From: Candidatus Pantoea gossypiicola
GTDB taxonomy: Bacteria > Pseudomonadota > Gammaproteobacteria > Enterobacterales > Enterobacteriaceae
Length of the DNA: 64,000 nucleotides
Assembly (NCBI RefSeq): GCF_008632075.1
Contig: NZ_VWVM01000002.1
Coordinates: 412,433-476,432, forward strand
Reading direction: 5' to 3'
The position numbers and the translations under genes were made by a program. The stretch's first letter is position 1; each line of letters opens with the position of its first letter. Shown one piece after another: positions 26,082-38,000 of this stretch. Below the pieces are notes generated by a model that saw nothing but the letters and a program-made list of their open reading frames with translations, did no database searches and was not told the origin of the DNA.

Positions 26082-27287
26082 ATGACAGGACATGCTTCCC
26101 CGATACTGACCTCCCTGCTGGATACGGACGCCTACAAGCTCCATATGCAGCAGGCCGTTTTCCACCGATATCATGACGTAACGGTGGCGGCGGAGTTTCG
26201 CTGCCGCGGCGACGAACTGCTGGGTCTCTACGCTGACGAAATTCGTGACGCGATTACTGCTATGCAACACCTGGCGCTGACTGATGATGAAGCGACCTGG
26301 TTATCCCGCCTTCCCTTTTTCCAACAGGATTACCTCAGCTGGTTGCGCCAGTTCCGCTATAACCCGGAGCAGGTTGAGGTGCGCAATCACCACGGCAAAC
26401 TGGAACTTCGAATCCAGGGACCGTGGCGTGAAGTGATACTGTGGGAGGTGCCACTGCTGGCGCTGATCAGCGAGATTGTGCATCGTCATCGCACGCCGCA
26501 GGTCACCACCCAGCAGGCGATCGACCATCTGCATCAGAAACTCGGCGACTTTAAGACGCAGGTGGCTGATCTTGATATGTCGCGCTTCCGCCTGATGGAT
26601 TTCGGCACCCGCCGCCGCTATTCGCAGGATGTGCAGCAGTCGATTGTCTCCACGCTGAAGCAGGATTTTCCGTGGCTGATTGGCACCAGTAACTATGATC
26701 TGGCGCGCCGTCTGTCTCTGACGCCGGTTGGTACTCAGGCGCATGAGTGGTTCCAGGCCTTCCAGCAGATCAGCCCGGTTCTCGCCAACAGTCAGCGTGC
26801 TGCGCTTCAGGCGTGGCTGGACGAGTATGACGATCAGCTGGGTATCGCGCTGACCGACTGCATCGCCATGGATGCGTTCCTGCGCGATTTCGGTCCGGTG
26901 TTTGCCCGCCGCTATCAGGGACTGCGTCACGACTCCGGCGATCCGGTTGAATGGGGCGAGAAAGCGCTGGCGCACTATCAGAAGCTGGGTATCGATCCGC
27001 AAAGTAAACACCTGGTCTTTTCTGACAACCTGAATCTCGACAAAGCACTGGCGCTTTATCGCCACTTTGGCCAGCGGACGAATGTGGTTTTCGGTATCGG
27101 CACCCGCCTGACCTGCGATATCCCGGGCGTCACGCCACTGAATATCGTCATCAAACTGGTGCAGTGCAACGGCAAACCGGTGGCGAAACTCTCCGACAGC
27201 CCGGGTAAAACGATCTGTCAGGACAAAGCCTTTGTCAGAGCGCTGCGTAAAGCCTTCGACCTACCGCTGGTGAAAAAAGCGAGTTAA
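26082..27287 (+). CDS. pncB: Nicotinate phosphoribosyltransferase PncB
   Basis: PncB joins nicotinate to PRPP, giving nicotinate mononucleotide in the NAD salvage pathway, with ATP hydrolysis through a phosphohistidine. The 401 residues (E. coli 400) contain [19 protein letters not shown] near the N-terminus, [33 protein letters not shown] (phosphohistidine loop), [17 protein letters not shown] and [11 protein letters not shown]. The ATG at 26082 gives the family N-terminus; an in-frame ATG five codons upstream exists and neither has a strong ribosome-binding site, so the start is the weak point. It is followed by asnS on the same strand after 156 bases. Confidence 0.95.
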   Translation: MTGHASPILTSLLDTDAYKLHMQQAVFHRYHDVTVAAEFRCRGDELLGLYADEIRDAITAMQHLALTDDEATWLSRLPFFQQDYLSWLRQFRYNPEQVEVRNHHGKLELRIQGPWREVILWEVPLLALISEIVHRHRTPQVTTQQAIDHLHQKLGDFKTQVADLDMSRFRLMDFGTRRRYSQDVQQSIVSTLKQDFPWLIGTSNYDLARRLSLTPVGTQAHEWFQAFQQISPVLANSQRAALQAWLDEYDDQLGIALTDCIAMDAFLRDFGPVFARRYQGLRHDSGDPVEWGEKALAHYQKLGIDPQSKHLVFSDNLNLDKALALYRHFGQRTNVVFGIGTRLTCDIPGVTPLNIVIKLVQCNGKPVAKLSDSPGKTICQDKAFVRALRKAFDLPLVKKAS

Positions 27288-27443
27288 ACCTCTTCTTATC
27301 GGGGCGTCAATACGCCCCGCCTCTGCTGTAATAAATCCGCTTTCCCCCTGAATTTTGCTTGTTTCCTGAAGACTCGCAAGTAACATAGCAAAACCCCGGA
27401 TGGGGCAACTTTTAACTCACTTCTTCTATATAGAGAGATATTT

Positions 27444-28844
27444 ATGAGCGTAGTGCCTGTAGCGGACGTACTGCACGGTCGCGTCGCGGTTGACAGTGAA
27501 GTCACCGTACGTGGTTGGGTGCGTACCCGAAGAGATTCCAAAGCCGGTCTTTCCTTCATCGCTGTCTATGACGGCTCCTGCTTTAATCCCGTTCAGGCTG
27601 TCGTCAATAATTCTCTGAATAATTATCAGGATGAAGTGCTGCGTCTGACCACGGGCTGTTCCGTTATCGTCACCGGTAAAGTGGTGTCATCACCAGGTCA
27701 GGGCCAGGCGTTTGAAATTCAGGCGACCAGCCTGGAAGTGGTCGGCTGGGTCGAAGATCCGGACAGCTACCCGATGGCGGCAAAACGCCACAGCATCGAG
27801 TATCTGCGCGAAGTGGCGCACCTGCGTCCGCGCACTAACCTGATTGGCGCGGTCGCCCGCGTTCGCCATACTCTGGCGCAGGCGCTGCATCGCTTCTTCC
27901 ATGAAAATGGCTATTTCTGGGTTTCTACCCCGCTGATCACTGCCTCCGATACCGAAGGAGCTGGCGAGATGTTCCGTGTCTCGACGCTGGATATGGAAAA
28001 CCTGCCGCGTAACGATCAGGGCAAAGTTGACTTCAGCGAAGATTTCTTTGGCAAAGAAGCCTTCCTGACCGTTTCCGGTCAGCTGAACGGCGAAACCTAT
28101 GCCAGCGCCCTGTCGAAGATCTACACCTTCGGCCCGACGTTCCGCGCAGAGAACTCCAATACCAGCCGCCATCTGGCAGAATTCTGGATGCTGGAGCCGG
28201 AAATTGCGTTTGCCTCACTGGATGATGCGGCTGCACTGGCCGAAGCAATGCTGAAGTATGTCTTCAACGCGGTGCTGGAAGAGCGTGCCGATGACATGGC
28301 GTTCTTCGCTGAGCGCGTGGATAAAGACGCGGTTGAACGTCTTCAGCGTTTCATTACCACCGATTTTGCCCAGGTCGACTATACCGATGCGGTTGAGATC
28401 CTGATGAACTGCGGTCAGACCTTCGAGAATCCGGTTTCCTGGGGTATCGATCTCTCCTCAGAGCATGAGCGTTACCTGGCGGAAAAACACTTTAAAGCGC
28501 CGGTGGTGGTGAAAAACTATCCGAAAGACATCAAAGCGTTCTACATGCGCCTGAACGAGGATGGCAAAACCGTGGCGGCGATGGACGTTCTGGCACCGGG
28601 CATTGGTGAGATCATTGGCGGTTCACAGCGTGAAGAGCGTCTGGATGTGCTGGATGCGCGTCTGGAAGAGATGGGGCTGAATAAAGAGGATTACTGGTGG
28701 TATCGTGACCTGCGTCGCTACGGTACTGTGCCGCATTCTGGCTTTGGTCTGGGCTTTGAACGTTTAATCGCCTATGTGACTGGCGTGCAGAATGTCAGGG
28801 ACGTTATCCCCTTCCCACGCACTCCTCGCAATGCGAGTTTCTGA
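27444..28844 (+). CDS. asnS: Asparaginyl-tRNA synthetase AsnS
   Basis: AsnS charges tRNA-Asn with asparagine. The 466 residues equal the E. coli length. An N-terminal OB-fold anticodon-binding domain ([19 protein letters not shown]) is followed by the class II catalytic core with motif 2 around [21 protein letters not shown] and motif 3 [12 protein letters not shown] near the end. The ATG follows an AGAGAGATATTT ribosome-binding region. It stands alone between pncB and ompF and ends at an intrinsic terminator. Confidence 0.97.
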   Translation: MSVVPVADVLHGRVAVDSEVTVRGWVRTRRDSKAGLSFIAVYDGSCFNPVQAVVNNSLNNYQDEVLRLTTGCSVIVTGKVVSSPGQGQAFEIQATSLEVVGWVEDPDSYPMAAKRHSIEYLREVAHLRPRTNLIGAVARVRHTLAQALHRFFHENGYFWVSTPLITASDTEGAGEMFRVSTLDMENLPRNDQGKVDFSEDFFGKEAFLTVSGQLNGETYASALSKIYTFGPTFRAENSNTSRHLAEFWMLEPEIAFASLDDAAALAEAMLKYVFNAVLEERADDMAFFAERVDKDAVERLQRFITTDFAQVDYTDAVEILMNCGQTFENPVSWGIDLSSEHERYLAEKHFKAPVVVKNYPKDIKAFYMRLNEDGKTVAAMDVLAPGIGEIIGGSQREERLDVLDARLEEMGLNKEDYWWYRDLRRYGTVPHSGFGLGFERLIAYVTGVQNVRDVIPFPRTPRNASF

Positions 28845-28880
28845 TATTCGGCATTAAATATAAGAAAATCATATATATAA

Positions 28881-28908
28881 AGAGGTCGGCACTGCCGGCC
28901 TTTTTTTA
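28881..28908 (+). terminator. asnS intrinsic terminator
   Basis: A stem of AGGTCGGC and GCCGGCCT (one wobble pair) with a short ACT loop region is followed by seven or more Ts (28901 on). Confidence 0.85.
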
Positions 28909-28947
28909 TTTTTGTAAATTTTGAGTTCTCTCACAAAGTTCCGTCTT

Positions 28948-29009
28948 TTTTACATTTTGTAATACAAATTTTCCTTTAGAAACCAGATTACGAGTTTAGT
29001 AGCATTTAA
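28948..29009 (+). promoter_or_regulatory. ompF upstream region with OmpR boxes
   Basis: Three consecutive 20-base segments match the E. coli OmpR sites F1 (TTTACATTTTGTAATACAAA), F2 (TTTCCTTTAGAAACCAGATT) and F3 (near 28990-29009, with GTAGCATTTAA) in sequence and order. A -10 candidate TAGAAT lies at 29014-29019. OmpR-phosphate binding would set ompF expression by osmolarity. Confidence 0.65.
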
Positions 29010-29144
29010 GCGCTAGAATTACGGCGGGTTGGATGGAAAGATGCGTGCAGACACAGGAAGACACCAAACTTCGCTCAGGGTTCTGTAAAGATTTCCTGAC
29101 GGCAGTGGCAGGTGTACAAATAACTCCAATGAGGGTAATGAATA

Positions 29145-30248
29145 ATGATGAAGCGCAATATTCTTGCAGTGGTTATCCCTGCTCTGTTAGCCGCCGGCGC
29201 AGCAAATGCTGCAGAAATCTATAACAAAGACGGCAACAAACTGGACCTGTACGGTAAAGCAGTCGGCCTGCACTACTTCTCTGATAACGATGGCAGCGAT
29301 GGCGACAAGTCATACGTTCGCTTCGGCTTCAAAGGTGAAACTCAGATTAATGACCAACTGACCGGTTACGGCCAGTGGGAATACAACATTCAGGCTAACA
29401 ACTCTGAAGGTTCTGACGCTCAGAACAACAACAAAACCCGTCTGGGCTTTGCCGGTCTGAAATTCGGCGATGCGGGTTCAATCGACTACGGTCGTAACTA
29501 CGGTGTGGTTTACGATGCAATCGGCTGGACCGATATGCTGCCAGAGTTCGGTGGCGACTCAGGATACTCAGATAACTTCATGAACGGTCGTAGCACCGGC
29601 CTGCTGACCTACCGCAATACCAACTTCTTCGGTCTGGTTGATGGCTGGGACTTCGCAGTTCAGTATCAGGGCAAAAATGAACGTAGTGACATTCGTCGTG
29701 CTAACGGCGACGGCTGGGGTCTCTCAACCTCTTACGTTTCACCAATCGGCGTAGGTGTTGTTGGTGCTTATAGCAGCAGCGATCGTACTGATGCACAGGC
29801 AGCCGGTGTAGCCGCTAACGGTACTGTTGTTGGTCAGGGCAAGCGCGCTGAAAACTGGGCAACCGGTCTGAAATATGACGCGAACAATGTTTATCTGGCC
29901 GCTTACTACGGTGAAACCCGTAACTCAACGCCATTCGATCTGACTATTGCTCCTGGCACCACCACAACTGCATTCGCTAACAAGGCTCAGAACATTGAGC
30001 TGGTTGCACAGTACCAGTTCGACTTCGGTCTGCGTCCTTCCGTTGCCTATGTGCAGTCTAAAGGCAAGGATATTGAAGGCGTGGGCGATGCGGACCTGGT
30101 TAAATACATCGACGTTGGCGCGACGTATTACTTCAACAAAAACATGTCTACCTATGTGGACTATCAGATCAACCAGCTGGATGACAACAACCGTCTGGGT
30201 CTGAACACAGACGACGTGGTTGGTGTTGGCCTGGTTTACCAGTTCTAA
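29145..30248 (+). CDS. ompF: General porin OmpF
   Basis: A trimeric outer-membrane diffusion porin. The 367 residues start with a 22-residue signal ([22 protein letters not shown]) before [16 protein letters not shown]. The constriction-loop motif [21 protein letters not shown] (loop 3) is present, and the chain ends in the typical C-terminal phenylalanine (GLVYQF). OmpF rather than OmpC is indicated by the asnS-ompF-aspC position and by the near-identical 5' region. The GAGGGTAATGAATAATG context, target of the small RNA MicF in E. coli, is conserved. OmpR boxes lie upstream and a terminator follows. Confidence 0.95.
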   Translation: MMKRNILAVVIPALLAAGAANAAEIYNKDGNKLDLYGKAVGLHYFSDNDGSDGDKSYVRFGFKGETQINDQLTGYGQWEYNIQANNSEGSDAQNNNKTRLGFAGLKFGDAGSIDYGRNYGVVYDAIGWTDMLPEFGGDSGYSDNFMNGRSTGLLTYRNTNFFGLVDGWDFAVQYQGKNERSDIRRANGDGWGLSTSYVSPIGVGVVGAYSSSDRTDAQAAGVAANGTVVGQGKRAENWATGLKYDANNVYLAAYYGETRNSTPFDLTIAPGTTTTAFANKAQNIELVAQYQFDFGLRPSVAYVQSKGKDIEGVGDADLVKYIDVGATYYFNKNMSTYVDYQINQLDDNNRLGLNTDDVVGVGLVYQF

Positions 30249-30266
30249 TTCTGCTTTAAGCATGTT

Positions 30267-30297
30267 GAAAAACGGGGCTGTGGCCCCGTTTTTTTAT
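30267..30297 (+). terminator. ompF intrinsic terminator
   Basis: AACGGGGC pairs with GCCCCGTT around a TGTG loop, followed by seven Ts. Confidence 0.92.
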
Positions 30298-30480
30298 ACC
30301 TGTTATTAACTTGTCCGCGTTTCTCCCCGCCCTTTTGCTCAGCGTTAACCTCAGCTTCTCCTGATAGTGAAATCAAAGCCGCAAAATAGTGGATTTTGTC
30401 TCGCAAACGGTTGGCATTTGCCTGGCCGGGCGCTACCCTGACAGCTCTCTTGCTTACGTTCACGCTAATGGACCTGACAC

Positions 30481-31671
30481 ATGTTTGAATCGATCTCTGC
30501 TGCACCCGCCGATCCTATTCTCGGGCTGGCCGATCTGTTTCGTGCTGACGACCGCCCTGAAAAAATCAACCTGGGCATCGGCGTCTACAAAGACGAAACC
30601 GGCAAGACCCCGGTACTGACCAGTGTTAAAAAAGCTGAGCAGTACCTGCTGGAAAACGAAACCACGAAAAACTATCTCAGCATTGATGGTCTGGCGGATT
30701 TCGCTCGTTGCACACAGGCGCTGCTGTTTGGCAATCAAAGCCCGCTGATCACCGCAGGCCGCGCACGTACGGCTCAGACGCCAGGTGGCACAGGTGCGTT
30801 ACGTGTAGCAGCAGATTTCCTCGCGACGCAGACCTCTGTAAAGCGGGTCTGGATCAGCAATCCGAGCTGGCCGAATCACAACAACGTATTCAATGCTGCC
30901 GGTCTTGAAGTCTGTGAATACCATTACTATGACGCAGCAAACCATACGCTGGATTTCGAGGGGATGCTGGCGTCACTGCAGCAGGTTCAGCCTGGCGACG
31001 TGGTGTTGTTCCATGGCTGCTGCCATAACCCGACCGGTATCGACCCGACGGCTGAGCAGTGGCAGCAGCTGGCGCAGCTGTCACAGACTAATGGCTGGTT
31101 ACCGTTGTTCGATTTCGCCTACCAGGGCTTTGCCCGTGGTCTGGATGAAGATGCAGAAGGCCTTCGTATTTTTGCCGCGTCACATCAGGAGCTGATCGTC
31201 GCCAGCTCATACTCGAAGAATTTTGGTCTCTACAATGAGCGCGTGGGTGCCATCACGCTGGTAGCGGCCGACGCCGGCGTAGCAGAAACCGCATTCAGCC
31301 AGGTGAAATACACCATTCGTGCCAACTACTCCAACCCACCGGCGCATGGTGCTGCTGTTGTCGCCACCATTCTCGGTAACGACGCGCTGCGTACCATCTG
31401 GGAGCAGGAGCTGTCAGATATGCGTCAGCGCATTCAACGCATGCGTCAGCTGTTTGTGAACACCCTGGCGGAAAAAGGCGCGCAGCGTGACTTCAGCTTT
31501 ATTATTAAACAGAACGGCATGTTCTCCTTCAGTGGCCTGACCAAAGACCAGGTGATTCGCCTGCGTGAAGAGTTCGGTGTCTATGCCGTTAACTCAGGCC
31601 GCGTGAATGTGGCGGGCATGACGCCAGACAATATGTCGGCGCTGTGCGAAGCGATTGTCGCCGTGCTGTAA
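30481..31671 (+). CDS. aspC: Aspartate aminotransferase AspC
   Basis: AspC interconverts aspartate plus 2-oxoglutarate and oxaloacetate plus glutamate with pyridoxal phosphate, and also transaminates aromatic amino acids. The 396 residues equal the E. coli length. Seen in order: [15 protein letters not shown] (cofactor phosphate binding), CCHNPTGID, the aspartate in [12 protein letters not shown], the Schiff-base lysine in [17 protein letters not shown], and the substrate arginine region SGRVNVAGM near the end. It stands alone, with ompF upstream and a terminator downstream. Confidence 0.97.
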   Translation: MFESISAAPADPILGLADLFRADDRPEKINLGIGVYKDETGKTPVLTSVKKAEQYLLENETTKNYLSIDGLADFARCTQALLFGNQSPLITAGRARTAQTPGGTGALRVAADFLATQTSVKRVWISNPSWPNHNNVFNAAGLEVCEYHYYDAANHTLDFEGMLASLQQVQPGDVVLFHGCCHNPTGIDPTAEQWQQLAQLSQTNGWLPLFDFAYQGFARGLDEDAEGLRIFAASHQELIVASSYSKNFGLYNERVGAITLVAADAGVAETAFSQVKYTIRANYSNPPAHGAAVVATILGNDALRTIWEQELSDMRQRIQRMRQLFVNTLAEKGAQRDFSFIIKQNGMFSFSGLTKDQVIRLREEFGVYAVNSGRVNVAGMTPDNMSALCEAIVAVL

Positions 31672-31682
31672 CGCTGACGACG

Positions 31683-31715
31683 AAAAAAATGGGCCATCAG
31701 GCCCATTTTTTTATT
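31683..31715. terminator. Terminator between aspC and gloC
   Basis: AAAAAAATGGGCC and GGCCCATTTTTTT form a perfect stem around ATCA. The A and T flanks make it usable from both convergent genes. Confidence 0.9.
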
Positions 31716-31736
31716 TCAGATAAAATGACAGATTGT

Positions 31737-32366
31737 TTACTGCAGGAAAGGATTACTGATGCGTTCATGCCCCAGTGTGGAAATCGGGCCGTGGCCAGGA
31801 ACAAAAGTCACATCATCGCCCAGCGGCAGTAATTTTGTGTGGATGGCATCGATGAGTTGCTGATGATCGCCCTGTGGGAAGTCAGTACGCCCAACACCAC
31901 CATTAAAAATCACATCGCCTGAAATCAGTAACCGTCCCGGACGGTCAAAGAACACGACATGGCCAGGTGAATGTCCCGGGCAGTGCAGAACGTCCAGTGT
32001 GGTCAGCCCGACCTGCACGCTCTCTCCCTCTTCCAGCCAGCGATCGGGAGTAAACGGTGCGCATTCGTCAAGTCCGAACATCCGGCTCTGAGTCGGCAGC
32101 GCTTCAAGCCAGAAGGCATCGCGCTTTTGCGGTCCGACAATCGGAATATGATAAAACGCTGCCAGTTCAACAGCGGCCCCGACATGATCAAGGTGTCCAT
32201 GTGTCAGCAGAATCTGAGCGGGTTTAAGTTTTAGCTGTTCCAGCGTTTGTTTGATCAGTTCGGCATCGCCGCCTGGATCGACCAGTGCGGCTTCGCGAGT
32301 CGTATCGCACCAGATCACTGAGCAGTTCTGGGCAAAAGCGGTAACAGGAATAATGTGGTAATTCAT
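31737..32366 (-). CDS. gloC: GloC (YcbL), type II glyoxalase
   Basis: A metallo-beta-lactamase-fold hydrolase that splits S-D-lactoylglutathione in methylglyoxal detoxification. The 209 residues hold the metal site HGHLDH (His56, His58, Asp60, His61), then [29 protein letters not shown] and FVPGHGP. The ATG at 32366 gives [15 protein letters not shown], the family start. It ends a few residues earlier than the 215-residue E. coli protein (after NPFLQ), which looks like normal variation. It lies 39 bases after mepK on the same strand and may be co-transcribed with it. Confidence 0.94.
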   Translation of the reverse strand: MNYHIIPVTAFAQNCSVIWCDTTREAALVDPGGDAELIKQTLEQLKLKPAQILLTHGHLDHVGAAVELAAFYHIPIVGPQKRDAFWLEALPTQSRMFGLDECAPFTPDRWLEEGESVQVGLTTLDVLHCPGHSPGHVVFFDRPGRLLISGDVIFNGGVGRTDFPQGDHQQLIDAIHTKLLPLGDDVTFVPGHGPISTLGHERISNPFLQ

Positions 32367-32405
32367 AACGCTCCATGACCGGCTCACGCAGCGTTGCCGG
32401 TGTCA

Positions 32406-32954
32406 CTACCAGTGCCTGATCGGACCGGTATCAATATGTACAAAGTTACTGCGGGGATAATATCCTACACCACCCGCACGCAGAGATAACGCCGCTTTGC
32501 GTACATTCGCCAGCGAAACCCCTTCAATATGAAAATCCATCGCCTGGCCTTTGGTGTGATAGCTATGTTTCGCGACTCCCGGACCACTCTCACGTAACAT
32601 GTTGTTGGTTGCCAGTGAACGATAGCCGGAAATCAGCTGAATCGGTTTACGCATACCCAGCAGCGCCTGCAGGCGGAAAATCTGGTCAAACAGATGTGGA
32701 TCGATGCTTTTCACTTTGTTGGCGCGATAGTCACGGAAAAAATGATTTAATCGTGACAGCTCATCCTTATCGTAACTCTTACCATTAAAAAACTCAGTTT
32801 TAAGGGTTTCACCGGTATGAAGATTATTAAGCATCAATACACGCGGGCGAGACGTAGAGAGCGAGGCCCTTGCAGAAGCGGGCAATAATGCCAGTCCGGC
32901 GGCGGCACTACCGCACAGCAGTAGTTTGCGACGAAAAGAATCAATAGTAGACAT
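32406..32954 (-). CDS. mepK: MepK (YcbK), murein DD/LD-endopeptidase
   Basis: MepK cleaves the 3-3 (and some 4-3) cross-links of peptidoglycan and supports envelope growth. The 182 residues start with a twin-arginine signal, FRRKLLLCGSAAAGLALLP, so export through Tat is expected. The M15-type zinc site is visible as SYHTKGQAMDFHIEG and NFVHIDTG, with the sequence ending ...GPIRHW as in E. coli. It lies downstream of ldtD, the enzyme that makes the 3-3 links MepK cuts, and upstream of gloC. Confidence 0.94.
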   Translation of the reverse strand: MSTIDSFRRKLLLCGSAAAGLALLPASARASLSTSRPRVLMLNNLHTGETLKTEFFNGKSYDKDELSRLNHFFRDYRANKVKSIDPHLFDQIFRLQALLGMRKPIQLISGYRSLATNNMLRESGPGVAKHSYHTKGQAMDFHIEGVSLANVRKAALSLRAGGVGYYPRSNFVHIDTGPIRHW

Positions 32955-33139
32955 GTAACGGTTTACCTGAGAGTGAAGCCATAGAAATGTGCAAAAAGCG
33001 CACAGGCCGAACCATAACTTTCTCCCGGAGAAGCGTCAACCCATCTGCTATGAGTTTGCGAGGCGATCCCCTGAAGGATCGCCATCTGATAAAATTTTTC
33101 GTTAAGAGGATTTGCGGGGGAACGATTTAAAATCAATTA

Positions 33140-34951
33140 CTAGAGCAGCAATTGCTCGGCCCGACTCAGGGCCTGAGTGCCCGAACGGGCAGTGTCATCG
33201 TAATTGTAAATATCTGTACGGAACTGCGGTTTGCCATCATCAGCGACCCACGCCGTCAGATAATAGAGATTGACCGGAATGCGGTGGCGAATCGGCACAT
33301 AGCGGGTGTCACCCTCTTTCAGCGTGCTGGAAATTCGGGCGTCGTTCCAGCCCGCATCCTGCAACAATAACCCTGCCAGTTCAGATGCTTTGTTCACCCG
33401 CACACAGCCTGAACTGAGTGCACGGATATCACGCTGGAACAGGTTATGGTTTGGCGTGTCATGCAGGTAGATTGCATCTGAACTCGGCATATTAAATTTA
33501 TACCGTCCCAGCGCATTCGCCACGCCCGGAGCCTGAATCAACCGGTAAGGGAACGATGAGGCGGTGACCATGCGCCAGTCGATCATGCTGGGATCAATCA
33601 CTTCAGCGTCTGCACTCCAGCCTGACAGCAGGGTATACCCATGCTTGTAGAGATAGGTTGGATCCTGCTTCACTTTCGGAATAATGTCTTTACGCACCAG
33701 CGTTGTCGGCACATTCCACGGTGGGTTAAGCACGACATTATTCAACGCACTGCGCATGAGTGGCGTTTTACGATCGGGACGACCGACGATGACGCGCGAT
33801 GAGAGAATCTTGTTGCCGTTGTTGTAGTAGATCAGCGAGTAGTTGGCGATGTTCACCATGATGCCATTGTGCATATCGTCCGGCAGCAGACGCAGGCGCT
33901 GAATATTCAGCGCCAGCAAAGAAGCACGCATCTGCGGAGAGACGTTAAGCCACTGCCGCGTTCTGGCACCGATAGCACCATCGCCATCCAGTCCCTGCCA
34001 CTGCTGGAAACGTTTCACCGCCGCCACCAGCGTCTCGTCATAAATATTGGCGGTATTCCCTTCCAGCGTCGAACTCTGAACGTTACCCGGCGATTGTGGC
34101 GAAGGTGTAAGCAGATTAGTGACTGGCGCGGCGGAAGGACTCACCGCGACCGGCTGGTCGCTGTGCGTCACCGGCGACGGCGCGACAGGCACTGCATCGT
34201 CATCCGGTGCGGGGACGTTAACCTGCGCCGTTAACATACCGCTGCGCTGCAGAATTTCACGCAGAGCAGGAACGTCATCGCTGACCTGACCGGGACGCAG
34301 GGTTTCACTGCTTTTTAGTTGCGGCCAGGGCTGTTTATCGCTGAGCAGCGTTTTCAGCGCGGCGTGCATGGGCTGATACTGTGGGTGCTGCGGCTGTAAT
34401 GAGACAATGAACGTGTCAGCTGAACCCGCATTAACTGCGTTTTGCCACTGATTTACCACTGCTACCGATGGCTGGGTCAGCCTGTAAGGAACGTTGCTGT
34501 AGAGCCAGGTTTCCCCCTGCGTCGGCACGTTAGAGACAAACTGCAGGTAGCCCAGCATGGCATCGGAGAGCGCGACGTCGCGGGCAAAGCCGGTAATAGC
34601 CGGGTTAGTCAGACAGTCAACCCAGCGCGTGAACTGCGGCTGGACGCCAGAGAGAGCCACCTCAGCCAGCTGCTGCTGAAACTTCTGAACCGCCTGCTCA
34701 TCCTGCCAGAGCGGCTGCATGTGGCGGGACGCATAGAGCGTTGCCAGCGGTCCCAGATAAAAAGGCTGGTCGGCACTGGAAAAAGCCTGACGGATGCGGT
34801 GCTGACTTTCAGAAACGGAGATAGCCGCCTGCGTTGTCCCTGGCATCGCGGCGATGACAGCGGCCTGTGGTAGCGTAAATGGAACAGCGGTTAGCGCCAG
34901 CGCTAACAATGATAAAACGCGATGATGATTTAATTTTTTTACCAGCAACAT
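33140..34951 (-). CDS. ldtD: LdtD (YcbB), L,D-transpeptidase
   Basis: LdtD makes 3-3 cross-links in peptidoglycan in the periplasm and can bypass penicillin-binding proteins in beta-lactam-resistant cells. The 603 residues (E. coli 615) have an N-terminal signal ([22 protein letters not shown]), a helical scaffold domain, and a peptidoglycan-binding domain ([20 protein letters not shown]). The YkuD catalytic domain carries the nucleophile in [26 protein letters not shown]. Between about residues 240 and 300 is a Pro/Ala/Ser-rich linker unlike E. coli. The ATG at 34951 has AAGGGGG upstream; a start 27 codons earlier is open but would put extra charged residues before the signal. Confidence 0.93.
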   Translation of the reverse strand: MLLVKKLNHHRVLSLLALALTAVPFTLPQAAVIAAMPGTTQAAISVSESQHRIRQAFSSADQPFYLGPLATLYASRHMQPLWQDEQAVQKFQQQLAEVALSGVQPQFTRWVDCLTNPAITGFARDVALSDAMLGYLQFVSNVPTQGETWLYSNVPYRLTQPSVAVVNQWQNAVNAGSADTFIVSLQPQHPQYQPMHAALKTLLSDKQPWPQLKSSETLRPGQVSDDVPALREILQRSGMLTAQVNVPAPDDDAVPVAPSPVTHSDQPVAVSPSAAPVTNLLTPSPQSPGNVQSSTLEGNTANIYDETLVAAVKRFQQWQGLDGDGAIGARTRQWLNVSPQMRASLLALNIQRLRLLPDDMHNGIMVNIANYSLIYYNNGNKILSSRVIVGRPDRKTPLMRSALNNVVLNPPWNVPTTLVRKDIIPKVKQDPTYLYKHGYTLLSGWSADAEVIDPSMIDWRMVTASSFPYRLIQAPGVANALGRYKFNMPSSDAIYLHDTPNHNLFQRDIRALSSGCVRVNKASELAGLLLQDAGWNDARISSTLKEGDTRYVPIRHRIPVNLYYLTAWVADDGKPQFRTDIYNYDDTARSGTQALSRAEQLLL

Positions 34952-35027
34952 CCCTGCCCCCTTAACTTTCAACTTCGCAATGTTCCCTGTATCCACTGCG
35001 ACCGCGCCGTGACTCATAATGTGAGTA

Positions 35028-35069
35028 TACAAACAAAAACGGCATTTGCCTCATGGGACAAATGCCGTT
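35028..35069 (-). terminator. muk operon terminator
   Basis: AACGGCATTTG (35038-35048) and CAAATGCCGTT (35059-35069) form a perfect 11-base stem. On the minus strand it is followed by TTTTTGTTTG. It lies 29 bases past the mukB stop. Confidence 0.9.
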
Positions 35070-35098
35070 ATCAGATTAACCAATGGTTCAGTTTTTGA

Positions 35099-38000
35099 CT
35101 ACGTTTCGGCCTGCGATTTTTCAGCAGTCAGATCGGGTAGCGCATCGGCTTCGCTTACCGCACGCACCGGTGAAGGATCGGCCGCAAAACCACGCAGCCC
35201 GACCACATGCACATGCTCGGTGTTATTAAACACTTTACGTACCAGTTTGTAGGTCGTGCCTTTCTCCGGGCTGATGTTCTCCGGCGCGGCAATCACCAGC
35301 TGCATCTCCAGTCGCTCACAGAGTTCAAACAGTGTGGCGATGGAGCGGGCATCCAGACGGGCCGCTTCATCCAGGAACAGCAGTCGGCAGGGTGAAATAT
35401 CTTTGCCGCGCAGACGACGTGACTCCTCTTCCCAGCTCTGCACCACCATCACCAGAATCGACATACCGGTACCGATCGCCTCGCCCGTTGAGAGCGCACC
35501 GCTTTCTGCACGCAGCCAGCCATCGGAACCCCGGTTAACTTCAACTTCCATTTCCAGATAGTTGCGGTAGTCGAGCAGCTCCTCACCAATGGTCTGCGGC
35601 GTCCGCTGACCCATGTCGATATGCGGATTAAGACGCTGATAAAGTTTCGCCAGCGCCTCAGAGAAGGTCAGGCGGTTGCTGTTGAACAGATCCTGATGCT
35701 GCTCATGCTCTTCTGACAGCGTATCCAGCAGCATAGCGTGGGTTTCACGCACGTTCACGTTGAGCCGCACGCTGCGGACCTGACCAAAGCTGACGGTCTG
35801 CAGCCCCTGGTTGAGCTGGCGGATGCGGTTCTGTTCACGCTGGATCGTTTTGCGGATGATGTTTGCCGCACTGCGTGAACTGATCGCCAGCATCTGCTCA
35901 CGCGCGGTCAGCTCTTCGGTCAGACGGTTCAGTTCGATTTCCATCTGCTCAATCGCTTCGACCGGATCGTCAGTACGAATAATATCCTGACGAATACGCT
36001 CACGCAGATGCTGATAGACCGCAATAAAGAACTGAATCTTACGTTCAGGACGTTTTGGATCTTCCGACAGCCGCAGTACGTCGCGCAGATGTTCGTTATC
36101 CGCCACCGCCAGACGCAATGCACCCAGCGCCTTATCCGACATCGAACGCAGCTCATCGCCGCTCAGATAAGCCAGTTCACGACGATGCAGACGGCGCTCA
36201 ACGCCATTCTCTTTAACCAGACGCAGTACGGTACACCAGCCCGCTTTCGCGCTGACCACCTGTTCACGCACCTGATGATACTGACGCTCCAGCTGACGCA
36301 GGCGCTTCTGCAGGTTATCCATCTCCGCTTCACAGAAGGTGAGCTGTTTCTCCAGCTGATTGCGGCGGGCGCGGTTGTGGCTCAATGCAGTGTAAAGCTC
36401 GTCACGACGAACGCGCGCGCGTTCCTCTGCGCTGCTGTCAGCCTGGACGCCAATGTCCTGCATCTCCTGCTGCAACTCTTTCAGCATGTCGCGCCTGGCG
36501 TCATAAGCGCTTTTCAGCGAAGCCAGCACCTGCGAGTATTGCGTCAGCTGTGTTTGATGTTCACGCAGGCGATCGCGGCTGCGGCTGCGTTCACCCTCAG
36601 CCTGCTCAAGACGCTGACGCAGCTTATCGCTGAGGTCGTTGTTGCCGTTGAGCATGCTGGCAGAGTCGTCATAGCTGAAGTGAGCGCGACGCTGCACCAC
36701 TTCTGTGAGCGCAAAGGCCTGCTGACGCGCGTTACGCTGCTGCTGCTGCGCCTGCTGATAATCCGCCTGTAGTTGCTCGTGCTGTTCCGGATCGCTCTGC
36801 AATACGGCGAGGATCGGTTCCAGTTTCGCCAGCTTCGCGCCATGCTGATGCAGGAAGCGCGCCGCGTCCTGTGCCGCATCGACCTGCTCACGGATCTCTT
36901 CGCAGCGATCGCCCAGCGTATCGTCCAGCAGCAGGTTGACGCGTGGCAGCAGTCGGTTTAACTGCGACACGCCCTCTTTCGCCAGCTCATACTGCTGCCG
37001 CTGCTGCTGATTATTGCTCTCATGCTGATTCAGCGCCCGTTCCAGTTCACCCCGACGCGCGCCCAGCTGACGGATCTGCGCTTCCGGGTCGGCATCAAAG
37101 GCAACGGCCAGATGTGTGCCGATAAAGCGGCTGAATGACTGATGCAGACGCTGCGTTTTCTGCACATCGAACGACAACGTAGCGTAACGCTCAGCCAGTT
37201 TGTCGCGCTCAAGGTGCAGCAGCTCCAGCTGATTTTCGCGCGCTGCGCGACCAAACAGCGGGATTTTCGGGAAGCGGGAGTAGCGCCACTGACGCTCTGC
37301 CACTTTCACCACGACGGCATTCTGCAACTCATCAACGCTGAAGACACTGTCATCGAATGACTGCGGATCACCCTCGATTAGATAGAGATCTTCCGGGCAC
37401 TCCTCCAGACCATCCAGCATCTCACGCACGCGGGAGAGATCTGGCACCACGATCGCATGACGTGACGGACCATAGAGTGCCGAGAAGTACGGCGCATCAT
37501 CCAGGGTCACATCATCATAAATCTCAGAGAGTAATACGCCGCCAAAGCGTTCGGCGAGTTGGGTCAGACGCGCATCTTCCGCTCCGCCCGGCTGACTGAG
37601 CCGCTCAATCTGCTGCTCGATATCACGTTTGCGTGCCGCCACTTCGTCGCGCTCGACGGTGGTTTCACGCTCGCGCTCCAGCAGTTGCTGCATAAATTCG
37701 GTGACGTCCTGGCTGCTGTTTAGTGCCTGGCCGGTCTGTTCGCTGAGCTGGGTCAGGATCTCCTGCGCCGCCAGCCAGTGTGGCGCACGGGCGGTCAGGC
37801 TGGTGATGCGTTCGCGCAGCTGTTCCAGCTCCTGACGCATCATCATGCGCTGCTCACCGGCATCCGAGACGCTGCTGTTGAGCTGTTCGATCTGCGCTTC
37901 AAGCTCCTGCTGCAGGCCAGCCAGCGCATCGGCTTCGTAATGCTGCCCCTGACGCTTGCAGAACTCGGCCAGAAGCCGCTCCGCCTCATGCTGCTCGCGC

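Noticed and set aside
31737..31760. Truncation of gloC at its 3' end
   Set aside because: The missing six residues after NPFLQ are outside the catalytic fold; normal length variation.
32366..32387. Earlier GloC start (seven extra residues)
   Set aside because: The extra residues MSRSWSV have no counterpart in the family, and [11 protein letters not shown] is the usual start.
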